Of a stretch of DNA of 64,000 nt, positions 16,259 through 23,709 are shown in pieces (positions within the stretch are counted from its first letter, which is position 1; each line of letters opens with the position of its first letter). Made by a program: the position numbers and the translations under genes. Under the pieces are notes generated by a model. The model saw only the letters and a program-made list of their open reading frames with translations, ran no database searches and was not told the origin of the DNA. This stretch comes from Thermohalobaculum sp050043005 (GTDB taxonomy: Bacteria; Pseudomonadota; Alphaproteobacteria; Rhodobacterales; Rhodobacteraceae): the NCBI GenBank assembly GCA_050043005.1, contig JBHJIZ010000062.1, positions 3,849 to 67,848 on the forward strand. The letters are read 5' to 3'.

Positions 16259-17194
16259 TCAGATCTTGAAGAAGTCGAGCCCGCCACGACCGCGCAACTC
16301 CTGCGCCGCCTCCGAACCCATCGCTGCCGCGTCCGACACCGCGCCGTTTCGCGCGACGGTCAGGCGTTCGGATCCGTCAGGCCGGATGATCTCCCCGCGA
16401 AACTGGACTACATCGCCGTCCAGTTCTGCGAGCCCGCCGATTGGTGTGCGGCACGACCCGTCGAGCCCGGCAAGAAAGGCACGCTCGGCGGCCAGACGAG
16501 ATGCCGTTGGCCTGTCGTGGATCGCATCAAGCAGATCACGCACCGCGGCATTGTCTTCCCGACACTCGATCCCGATGGCCCCTTGCGCGACGGCAGGCAG
16601 CATCTCGTCTGTCGAGATCGCGCGTGCGGCCAGGTCGGCGTGGCCCAGCCGGCGCAGTCCGGCAGCGGCAAGGAAGGTTGCTTCGGCGACGCCCTCGGAC
16701 AGTTTGCGCAGGCGCGTCTGCACGTTTCCTCGGAATTCAACCACGTTGAGGTCAGGGCGTCGATTGAGAAGCTGCGCCCGGCGCCGCAAAGAAGACGAAC
16801 CCACCGTCGCCCCTTGCGGTAAATCGCCAATCGTCTCGTGCCGGTCGCTGACGAAAGCATCACGCACATCTTCGCGTGGAAGCAGGCATGCAATGATCAG
16901 TCCGTCAGGCAGCACCGTCGGCATGTCTTTCATCGAGTGCACAGCAATGTGGATGCGGCCGTCGGCCAGTTTCTCCTCGATCTCTTTGGTGAAGAGCCCC
17001 TTGCCGCCGATCTCGGACAGTGCGCGGTCCTGAACCTGGTCGCCCGTTGTCTGGATCACATCGACCTCGAAGGCGGCTTCGGGCAGGCCATGTGCCGCCA
17101 TCAGCCTATCGCGCGTCTCGTAGGCTTGGGCGAGCGCAAGCGGCGATCCGCGGGTGCCGATCTTCAGCGGCTGGTCCGGCGACGGCAGGGGCAT
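16259..17194 (-). CDS. hemC: Hydroxymethylbilane synthase (porphobilinogen deaminase)
   Basis: I take the start at 17194 (MPLPSPDQPLKIGTRGSPLAL). A start 25 codons earlier is possible but would overlap the tsaD leader. The 311-residue protein shows all hallmarks: KIGTRGSPLALAQ, the dipyrromethane/active-site region TGDQVQDRALSEIGGKGLFTKE, HSMKDMPT, GSSSLRRRAQ, FRGNVQTRLRK, and the cofactor-binding cysteine in DGSCRTPIGG. It condenses four porphobilinogens into hydroxymethylbilane in the cytoplasm. It is divergent from tsaD. Confidence 0.96.
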   Translation of the reverse strand: MPLPSPDQPLKIGTRGSPLALAQAYETRDRLMAAHGLPEAAFEVDVIQTTGDQVQDRALSEIGGKGLFTKEIEEKLADGRIHIAVHSMKDMPTVLPDGLIIACLLPREDVRDAFVSDRHETIGDLPQGATVGSSSLRRRAQLLNRRPDLNVVEFRGNVQTRLRKLSEGVAEATFLAAAGLRRLGHADLAARAISTDEMLPAVAQGAIGIECREDNAAVRDLLDAIHDRPTASRLAAERAFLAGLDGSCRTPIGGLAELDGDVVQFRGEIIRPDGSERLTVARNGAVSDAAAMGSEAAQELRGRGGLDFFKI

Positions 17195-17273
17195 GATTGG
17201 GACTTCCGTGTTCTCTTCCGCGTCCTTAGTAAGGGGCGGCGCGGGTGAGCGCAATCTCGTGACAGGCACGTGT

Positions 17274-18371
17274 ATGAAAAAGTTGACAGTCCTCGGGCTC
17301 GAGGCGAGCTGCGATGAGACCGCGGCCGCGGTCGTGCGCGGGACCCCGGATGCGCCGGGCGAGATTCTGTCGAACGTGATCTTCGGGCAGGAGGTCCTTC
17401 ACGCGCGCTATGGCGGTGTGGTGCCCGAGATCGCAGCGCGCGCACATGCCGAGCGCGCAGATCTAGTGGTCGAGCAGGCGTTGGCAGAGGCGGATCTGGG
17501 CTTACCGGGTCTGGACGCGATTGCGGTGACCGCCGGGCCGGGCCTGATCGGCGGCGTGATGGCCGGAGTGATGACAGCGCGCGGGATCGCGGCTGGGACG
17601 GGCTTGCCACTGATTGCCGTAAATCATCTGGAAGGCCACGCACTGACGCCGCGCCTGACCGATGCGGTGCGCTATCCGTTCCTGTTGCTGCTGGGCTCGG
17701 GCGGGCACTGCCAGTTCCTGTCGGTCGAGGCTCTGGGGTCTTATAGAAGACTTGGCGGAACGATTGACGATGCGCCGGGTGAGGCCTTTGACAAGATCGC
17801 AAAGATGCTGGGTTTGGGGTTTCCCGGCGGCCCTGAAGTTGAACGCCGTGCCCACGACGGCGATGCGGGGCGGTTCAAGTTTCCCCATCCGCTGATCGCC
17901 CGGCCCGGCGCCGATATGTCGTTCTCGGGCCTCAAGACGGCTGTTCTGCGGGCCCGCGATACGCTGGTCGCGGATCAGGGCGGGCTTTTCGTTCAGGATC
18001 TCGCCGATATCTGCTCAGGGTTCCAAGACGCCGTAACCGCAGTGCTTGGTTCAAAATCGGCGCGCGCGATGGCATTGTTCCGCGAGCGCCATCCGGACGT
18101 TTCGGCACCCGTCATCGCCGTCGCGGGCGGTGTTGCCGCCAACAAGGCGCTGAGTGCTGCCTTGAGTGCAGAAGCGGAGTCGGCTGGCTTCCATCTGGTC
18201 GCGCCGCCGTTGAAGCTGTGCACCGACAACGGAGCGATGAGCGCCTGGGCCGGGTTGGAGCGGCTTGAGGCGGGCATGATTGGAGAGCCGGCGACCCCTC
18301 GGCCGCGCTGGCCCCTGGACAGCGATGCAAGACCGATGCTGGGTTCAGGCAAACGCGGCGCCAAGGCCTGA
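17274..18371 (+). CDS. tsaD: tRNA N6-threonylcarbamoyladenosine transferase TsaD
   Basis: The ATG at 17274 gives 365 residues. Kae1/TsaD motifs are clear: LGLEASCDETAAA at the N-terminus, the metal-binding NHLEGH, the LLLLGSGGHCQ phosphate loop, DDAPGEAFDKIAKMLGLGFPGGP, and late DNGAMSAWAG. With TsaB/E partners it transfers threonylcarbamoyl to A37 of tRNAs reading ANN codons. It is divergent from hemC across an approximately 80-base promoter region, an order common in alphaproteobacteria. Confidence 0.96.
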   Translation: MKKLTVLGLEASCDETAAAVVRGTPDAPGEILSNVIFGQEVLHARYGGVVPEIAARAHAERADLVVEQALAEADLGLPGLDAIAVTAGPGLIGGVMAGVMTARGIAAGTGLPLIAVNHLEGHALTPRLTDAVRYPFLLLLGSGGHCQFLSVEALGSYRRLGGTIDDAPGEAFDKIAKMLGLGFPGGPEVERRAHDGDAGRFKFPHPLIARPGADMSFSGLKTAVLRARDTLVADQGGLFVQDLADICSGFQDAVTAVLGSKSARAMALFRERHPDVSAPVIAVAGGVAANKALSAALSAEAESAGFHLVAPPLKLCTDNGAMSAWAGLERLEAGMIGEPATPRPRWPLDSDARPMLGSGKRGAKA

Positions 18372-18432
18372 GGCTTGCCCTGCGCGGACATCCGCGCCAA
18401 GTAGCTTCAAGGCAGATCTTTGGAGGCAAAAA

Positions 18433-18852
18433 ATGGCCTATTGGCTGTTCAAATCCGAACCGAACACCTGGGGATGGGACGACCAGGTCGCCAAGGGCGA
18501 TGCAGGCGAGGAGTGGGACGGCGTCCGGAACTACCAGGCGCGCAACAACATGCGCGAGATGAAGATCGGCGATCTCGGTTTCTTCTATCACTCGGTCAAC
18601 GAAAAGCGAATCGTCGGGATCGTCGAGATCTGCGCCGAGTCGCATCCCGACTCGACGACGGATGATCCCCGCTGGGATTGTGTCGATGTTCGTGCCGTGG
18701 CACCCGTGCCGACGCCGGTAACGCTGGCCGAGATCAAGGCCGAGCCCGCGCTGGAGGATTTCGCGCTGATCAAACAGTCGCGCCTGTCCGTGGTCCCGGT
18801 CAGCGAAGCTGAATGGAAGAAGATCTGTGACATGACGGGATACGAAGGTTGA
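18433..18852 (+). CDS. EVE-domain protein
   Basis: The ATG at 18433 has TGGAGG upstream and gives 139 residues that are almost entirely one EVE domain: MAYWLFKSEPNTWGWDD, EWDGVRNYQARNNMREMKIGD, FFYHSVNEKRIVGIVEI, and the C-terminal LIKQSRLSVVPVSEAEW. EVE domains are PUA-like pockets that bind modified bases in DNA or RNA. Genes of this short type are usually housekeeping and encoded near tsaD, as here, 62 bases downstream. Confidence 0.92.
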   Translation: MAYWLFKSEPNTWGWDDQVAKGDAGEEWDGVRNYQARNNMREMKIGDLGFFYHSVNEKRIVGIVEICAESHPDSTTDDPRWDCVDVRAVAPVPTPVTLAEIKAEPALEDFALIKQSRLSVVPVSEAEWKKICDMTGYEG

Positions 18853-18880
18853 ACGTGGGTTCGGTTCGCGGGCACGCGGC

Positions 18881-19681
18881 ATGAGCAATGACAACTGGGG
18901 CCATCGCGCCCGTTTCGGGATCTTCATCGTTGGCGCCGAGCCGGTGCCCGAGGCCGAGTGGTGGGCGATGGCGCCACCCGGTGTTTCGGTCCATGCAGCG
19001 CGGGTGACGGCCAGGACGCCGTGGGCGATGTGGACCGACGACCGAAACGCGGTCACGCTGTCGGATGATCTGGCCCGGGGTGCAGCACAGTTCGCATCCA
19101 TGGGGCTCTCGGCGGTTGTGCTTGCTCACAGCTCCAGCAGCATTATCGGCGGGCCGGGATGGGACCACGCGGTCGTCCGGGAGCTTGCGGCACGGGTCGG
19201 TTCGGACACTGCTGTGACGACGAACGGTACCGACTGCGTGCAGGCCTTGAAACAACTCGGCGTTCGAAACCCGTATCTGGTGATCCCACCATGGTTCGGC
19301 GACACCGCGTTGCGGGCCGCAGACCGATATCTCGGTCATCATGGGCTGAACATCGCGGGCAGCTTGCGCCATGTGCCTGAGGCGCGCTGGGCCGATGTAG
19401 CACCGCAGGATCTTTATGCGAACCGGATGCATATGGCGCAGCGGACCGACCTGTTGTTGGAACAGATCCAAGATGCATGCCCTGCCTCTGCCGATGGTGT
19501 CTTGATCGCTGGGACAGGTTTTCGCTGCGTCGGCATTATCGATGCGCTTGAGAGTGCTCTGGGTCGACCCGTCGTCACGGCAAACCAGGCAAGCCTTTGG
19601 CGGTGCCTCGGGCTTACAGGGTTTGATACGCCGATCGCTGGCTACGGTCGGTTGCTTGAGAACATGGCGTCCCCGGACTGA
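18881..19681 (+). CDS. Asp/Glu racemase superfamily (maleate isomerase/arylmalonate decarboxylase-like) protein lacking catalytic Cys
   Basis: The 266-residue protein has the two-domain fold of the Asp/Glu/hydantoin racemase and maleate cis-trans isomerase superfamily: AVVLAHSSSSIIGGPGWDHAV in the first lobe, and GTGFRCVGIIDALESALGRPVVTANQASLW in the second. Members use a cysteine in each lobe (CTSxS, and C just before the GLR-like turn). Here the first position reads His-Ser-Ser-Ser-Ser and the second reads Ala-Gly-Thr-Gly-Phe-Arg, so neither cysteine is present at its usual place. Arylmalonate decarboxylase is known to lack the first. The substrate is unknown. It converges on a RidA gene. 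Confidence 0.75.
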   Translation: MSNDNWGHRARFGIFIVGAEPVPEAEWWAMAPPGVSVHAARVTARTPWAMWTDDRNAVTLSDDLARGAAQFASMGLSAVVLAHSSSSIIGGPGWDHAVVRELAARVGSDTAVTTNGTDCVQALKQLGVRNPYLVIPPWFGDTALRAADRYLGHHGLNIAGSLRHVPEARWADVAPQDLYANRMHMAQRTDLLLEQIQDACPASADGVLIAGTGFRCVGIIDALESALGRPVVTANQASLWRCLGLTGFDTPIAGYGRLLENMASPD

Positions 19682-19692
19682 CGCGGTCCGGA

Positions 19693-20187
19693 TTATGCGA
19701 CCTCGAACACGCCTTCGACCTCGACCAGGACACCAAGCGGCAAACTGGATGAGCCGACCGCAGCACGGCTGTGCAAACCAGCATCGCCGAAGACGCCGAG
19801 CATCAGGCCTGACGCGCCGTTGATGATTTGCGGCTGCTGGATGAACGTGTGATCACAGTTGACGAACCCTGTCAGCTTTACGACGCGGGTGACCCGGTCG
19901 AGGTCACCGACACACGCCTTGACCTGAGAAAGGATGTTGACGGCGCAGAGCGGCGCGGCGCCGACAGCCTTGTCGAACTGCGAGCCCGGCGGAGTTGTTC
20001 CATCGACCGCATGATCATCAGAGGTCAGGTGACCCGTCAGAATATCGTCGCCGACCTTCGGGATCTGGCCAGAGACGAAGACCAGATTGCCCGTTTGAAC
20101 GAAGGGGACGTAGTCCGCGACCGGGGCGAGAGGCTCGGGGAGCACAATCCCCATCTCTTCGAGTCTTCTTTCGATCTTGCCGGTCAT
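19693..20187 (-). CDS. RidA/YjgF/YER057c family protein
   Basis: The start at 20187 has a perfect GGGGAGGA upstream and gives 164 residues (MTGKIERRLEEMGIVLPEP). The YjgF/RidA fold is shown by YVPFVQTGNLVFVSGQIPK, the middle helix LCAVNILSQVKACVGDLDRV, VVKLTGFVNC, and the C-terminal LPLGVLVEVEGVFEVA. RidA deaminates reactive enamine/imine intermediates of PLP enzymes. This copy is longer than the classic 128-residue RidA and lacks an obvious conserved catalytic Arg context, so it belongs to a subgroup of less certain activity. It converges on the racemase-like gene. Confidence 0.88.
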   Translation of the reverse strand: MTGKIERRLEEMGIVLPEPLAPVADYVPFVQTGNLVFVSGQIPKVGDDILTGHLTSDDHAVDGTTPPGSQFDKAVGAAPLCAVNILSQVKACVGDLDRVTRVVKLTGFVNCDHTFIQQPQIINGASGLMLGVFGDAGLHSRAAVGSSSLPLGVLVEVEGVFEVA

Positions 20188-20620
20188 CTGATCCTCCCCG
20201 CAGTTGAATGGAATCGCGCCAGTATCGCCACCAGCGGATTCGCAGCAACCCAAACGACAGGATACGCACTTTCCGGACACGGGCGACCGCGCGAACGGCG
20301 TGGTTGGCGTTCGCGTGGCTCAATTCCTCGGGAGAACGGGCGCTGGGGATAGGATCCCCGACAAAGCAGCCGTTCGGGTCGGCAATTCCGGGCTAAACCG
20401 CCCAAGAGCCAGATGTGACAGCGCTGCCACGGGCATTTTCGATCAATGATCGCGACATCATCGCCGGGCCGCTACCCCGATCATGACACCGCCTCCCCAG
20501 GGACGGAACCACTGCGACTGACGCAGAGGTCCCGGCTCGCGGGCGTTCTTCTATCGCTCAATCGCTAAAATTCTTTTAAAACTCTCAACGATCTGCGCAC
20601 CGGTTCCGACGATAAGCAGT
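20188..20620. other. Intergenic stretch with no supported gene
   Basis: Neither strand shows a coding pattern with a convincing start. A short AT-rich patch (about 20565-20590) lies downstream of the possible 48-codon gene. Confidence 0.4.
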
Positions 20621-20767
20621 TCAATCCAAGGTGACGATGTTTATCGGGCCCTCATCCGGCCGCAGGTCCTGTATCGCAAGATCCGGAAGGTCGATGGGGC
20701 AGAGAAGGATCGCACGCTCTTCGGACCGGGTGAGTGCCGAGGCGAGACGGGGAACGAAGTCAAACAT
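20621..20767 (-). CDS. Possible small protein, 48 residues
   Basis: An ATG at 20767 is preceded by AGGAG at suitable spacing (CAGGAGTAAGCG) and opens 48 codons ending in TGA at 20621. The peptide begins MFDFVPRLASALTRSEERA and ends INIVTLD, mixing charged and hydrophobic residues without repeats. It has one cysteine and no signal peptide. I do not recognise it. It stands alone, with non-coding DNA on both sides. Confidence 0.35.
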   Translation of the reverse strand: MFDFVPRLASALTRSEERAILLCPIDLPDLAIQDLRPDEGPINIVTLD

Positions 20768-21291
20768 CGCTTACTCCTGAAGAAATCCATTGTACTGTTC
20801 TGCGGCGATTGCCGCTGCTGTTCGGTAAATCTTTGTTTAGAGGACTTAACGAACTCTCAAAAAACAGCGTTAAAGGAAAAATTTTTCGGAAATCTCTCGT
20901 ATTCATCAATACGTACTGGTACCGCGCGCCGCGTTTAAAAGGGACGGCCGGCGTGCGATCAGAATGGTGGACCCACTGCGCAGCGGCCGAGATCAGGATC
21001 GTCGAGCACAGGCAACAGCCAACGTCTGCGATTTGGTCGGGAGGTGATGCTTGTTTCAGGTCAGTCTATCAGCTCGGAGTTGACGTTCCACCCGACGATC
21101 GACGCAAGCTCGCAGCGTTCTGGCGGCGCTTGGGGATCAAGTTGAACAACGCCTGTCGGCAGCGCTGATGCCACGCAATATCGTGGAGTTGCTCGGGAAA
21201 CCACTCAGAGCGATGTTGTCCAACCCGGGTCCACAGTCAAAGCTCTAGGTGACGCGGTCGAAGAACAGGGCTTGGACCGATCGGTTCCCGC
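20768..21291. other. Intergenic stretch, partly AT-rich
   Basis: This holds no supported gene. The AT-rich part about 20835-20925 probably carries the promoter of the possible small gene at 20621-20767. A plus-strand open frame across 20734-21168 was judged spurious. Confidence 0.4.
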
Positions 21292-22029
21292 TCAGAAACC
21301 GAGATTAAGGTTGGCTGCGACGCCGACATCCGGAGTCGCATCAGTCAGGCCGATGAATGTCCCGAAGTGGAAGTCGACCTCTCCGTCATCAACCACGAAC
21401 TCATAGTCGAGCGCAGGCCCGGCGAAATGTTCCTGGTCATTGACCGATGGCGCACCGTCGAAGACCTGTTCGATCTCTCCGTGGATTTCGACACCGACGT
21501 CCAGTCCACCGCCGACGTCGTACATGACACCCATGGCGTAGTCGAAGCTGGTTGCCCCATCCTCGCCAATCGGGATTTCAAAGAAGGTGTTGGTCACAAC
21601 CGATGTGGGGCCACTGACGACCTCGAAGACCGGCCCGACGGTGAAGGTAATGTCCTCGCTTCCATCAAGATTGAAGTTCCACGCAGAGTACAAACTGACG
21701 GCGTAGGGGCTTGGCGCTTCCCCTTCGCCGCTACCAACGATCTGGAAATTGTTCGACCATTCGATTGCACCGAGGTCGAACGTATCGCCCTGGCGGTTTT
21801 CGATTTCGACGGCGAAACCAGTGTCCCAGAACCGAAAAGCACCGTAGTTCACGCCAAACGAATGCTCGGAGCGGATGTCACCAGACCGGACGCTGCCAAC
21901 GCTGATCGAGTTGACGATTTCCATCTCGACCTGCTGCGAAGCCGTGCGGGCGTCCTCGATCTCGAAGTCAGCAAAGGCAGGCCCGTAGGCTAGAACCGCG
22001 ATGGCCGCGATAAGTGCCGTCCTGTTCAT
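21292..22029 (-). CDS. Outer-membrane beta-barrel hypothetical protein
   Basis: The start at 22029 (MNRTALIAAIAVLAYGPAFA) gives a typical signal peptide cleaved before DFEIEDA; an ATG four codons earlier is an alternative. The mature 225 residues alternate polar and aromatic residues in strand-like segments (FGVNYGAFRFWDTGFAVEIE, YAVSLYSAWNFNLDG, VGVAANLNLGF) and end in phenylalanine, as outer-membrane barrels do. It is strongly acidic. It is divergent from the NHLM-type exporter operon, but a functional link is unproven. The ligand is unknown. Confidence 0.7.
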   Translation of the reverse strand: MNRTALIAAIAVLAYGPAFADFEIEDARTASQQVEMEIVNSISVGSVRSGDIRSEHSFGVNYGAFRFWDTGFAVEIENRQGDTFDLGAIEWSNNFQIVGSGEGEAPSPYAVSLYSAWNFNLDGSEDITFTVGPVFEVVSGPTSVVTNTFFEIPIGEDGATSFDYAMGVMYDVGGGLDVGVEIHGEIEQVFDGAPSVNDQEHFAGPALDYEFVVDDGEVDFHFGTFIGLTDATPDVGVAANLNLGF

Positions 22030-22404
22030 CACTGTCACCATCCCAATGCTGATTACCTGTCGTTGAAGATTTTCAACATCTACTTGCACTTGGCAAGGGC
22101 ACGAGATCGAACGCGCCGCTTTGGCGCACAGCGGTTGCATCAAAGACTCACTTTTCCCGGATTGGTTCGCCTAGCCTTCGTCGCATTGAACGGCGATCTT
22201 CACCTTCAGTCCTGCTGGCGCCGTGGCACTCACGGCTCTGCGCGGCGCACCGACGCCATTCATGTTTGGTGCGGTCAAAGGGGCTTTCGGTCTCGTCCCA
22301 CAACCACGCGTTCGGCGTGTATTCAGCCTTGCTTGCGTGTGCGCGGCCACGTCACGTAAACTGGTCCGCAGAAAGCGGGCCGGGCAGTCCCGTGGGGGAG
22401 CCTT
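22030..22404. promoter_or_regulatory. Divergent promoter region between beta-barrel gene and exporter operon
   Basis: This spacer must hold both promoters. A short palindrome gttgaa-gatt-ttcaac (22062-22077) lies about 35 bases above the beta-barrel start and could be an operator or leader hairpin. I looked for a leader-peptide gene with a GG/GA cleavage motif on both strands and found none convincing. Confidence 0.35.
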
Positions 22405-23700
22405 ATGGCGAGAGAGATTTTTCGGAAGGCCGCGCTGGAGCGCATGGCGTCGCCCGAGCGCACGGATCATCCGACGATGCTTGTCGGTGCCTCCGGGTGG
22501 CTGATCCTGAGCGCCTTTCTCGTCGCGATCGTGGCCGGTGCCGCCTGGGCGGTTCAAACGCAAGCCCCGGTCAAGGTTACCGCCCAGGGCATTCTGATCG
22601 CCCGCGCCGGACTGGTCGAGATTTCCTCGGAACAAGGAGGCACGCTGCAGGAGGTGCTGGTGCAACCCGGCGATCCCGTAGCGGTCGGTCAGGTCGTCGC
22701 GACACTCTCCCGGTCGGAACTGCGGCGGGAACTGGCTGCCGCGACCGCAAAGCTGGAAGATCTGGAAAACCGCTTCGAACGGCTTCGCCTGGCGAACGAG
22801 GCCCGGACAGACCGCGAGGGAAGATCGGACCAGCAACGCCTGATCACCATCGCCCAGACGCGTGAAACGCTGAAGGAGCGGCGGATTCTTTTGGCCGAGC
22901 GTTCCGAAAAGCTCGCGCCACTGGCAGCGCGTAAGACTGTGCCGGAGATTCGATTGATCGAAGCTCAGATCGCGGTCGCCGATGTAGACGAACGCCTGGC
23001 AGCATTGGAGGAGGATGCTCAGAAGATCATGCTGGATGCGGCCGAGCGCGCCTCGCAACGCGAGATCGAGCAGCTCGAGGACCGCCTGGATATCGAAGAG
23101 CAGACCCGCATCATCGGACGCCTGAATGCTCAGCTCTCCGAGGAGAAAGTCGTCACGTCGACATATGAAGGACAAGTCGTCGAGATCAAGGTCAATCCGG
23201 GCGACGTCCTGACACCAGGCGCTGCCTTGGCGACACTCGCGCCGTTGGATCTGACGCAGAACCTGCAGGCCCTGATGTATGTGCCCCCTGCCGATGGGAA
23301 ACGGATTGCCCCGGGCATGGTGGCAGAGATCGCCCCGACAACCGTTGAACGCGAAGTCTTCGGCCATATCCTGGGAGAGGTTGTTTCGGTCGCCCCCCTC
23401 CCCGCAACGCCCGAGGGAATGCGCCGCGTTCTACAGAATGATCAACTCGTCGAGCAATTGTCGCTGGGTGGTGCGCCGATCGAAGTGCGCCTTTCTCTGA
23501 CCCGTGATCCCGCAACTGCGACGGGCTTTGCGTGGTCGTCATCGGAAGGGCCGACAAGCGGCGTCAATGCTGGGACGCTGTTGGAGGGCAAGGTGATCGT
23601 CGAGGAACGCGCGTTGCTCGACCTGATGTTGCCGGGAGCCACAGCAACAATAGGCCGGGTGCTCGACAACCCTGCATCCGCCCCGTCCGAGGGTGGATAG
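22405..23700 (+). CDS. HlyD-family adaptor of an NHLM-type (bacteriocin) export system
   Basis: The ATG at 22405 follows GGGGGAG and gives 431 residues. One membrane helix lies at about 27-50 (GWLILSAFLVAIVAGAAWAV), followed by a lipoyl-like half (VTAQGILIARAGLVEISSEQGG), a long coiled coil (about 105-245) and the returning lipoyl/beta-barrel half (TSTYEGQVVEIKVNPGDVL). This is the membrane-fusion protein layout. The combination with the next two genes matches the NHLM bacteriocin secretion protein family. It would link the inner-membrane ABC exporter to an outer-membrane channel not encoded here. Confidence 0.85.
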   Translation: MAREIFRKAALERMASPERTDHPTMLVGASGWLILSAFLVAIVAGAAWAVQTQAPVKVTAQGILIARAGLVEISSEQGGTLQEVLVQPGDPVAVGQVVATLSRSELRRELAAATAKLEDLENRFERLRLANEARTDREGRSDQQRLITIAQTRETLKERRILLAERSEKLAPLAARKTVPEIRLIEAQIAVADVDERLAALEEDAQKIMLDAAERASQREIEQLEDRLDIEEQTRIIGRLNAQLSEEKVVTSTYEGQVVEIKVNPGDVLTPGAALATLAPLDLTQNLQALMYVPPADGKRIAPGMVAEIAPTTVEREVFGHILGEVVSVAPLPATPEGMRRVLQNDQLVEQLSLGGAPIEVRLSLTRDPATATGFAWSSSEGPTSGVNAGTLLEGKVIVEERALLDLMLPGATATIGRVLDNPASAPSEGG

Positions 23701-23709
23701 AGCCGCCGC

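Noticed and set aside
20734..21168. 144-codon open frame on the plus strand
   Set aside because: The start is a GTG without a ribosome-binding site, composition changes along its length, and it crosses AT-rich promoter-like DNA.
22171..22266. 30-codon minus-strand frame with a Gly/Ala-rich stretch, considered as an exported peptide
   Set aside because: It is too short for an NHLM-type precursor, on the opposite strand, and lacks a ribosome-binding site.
22063..22359. 98-codon open frame on the plus strand before the exporter adaptor, considered as a precursor peptide
   Set aside because: It is rich in Arg, His and Cys without a leader-like N-terminus or GG/GA cleavage site, and lacks a ribosome-binding site.
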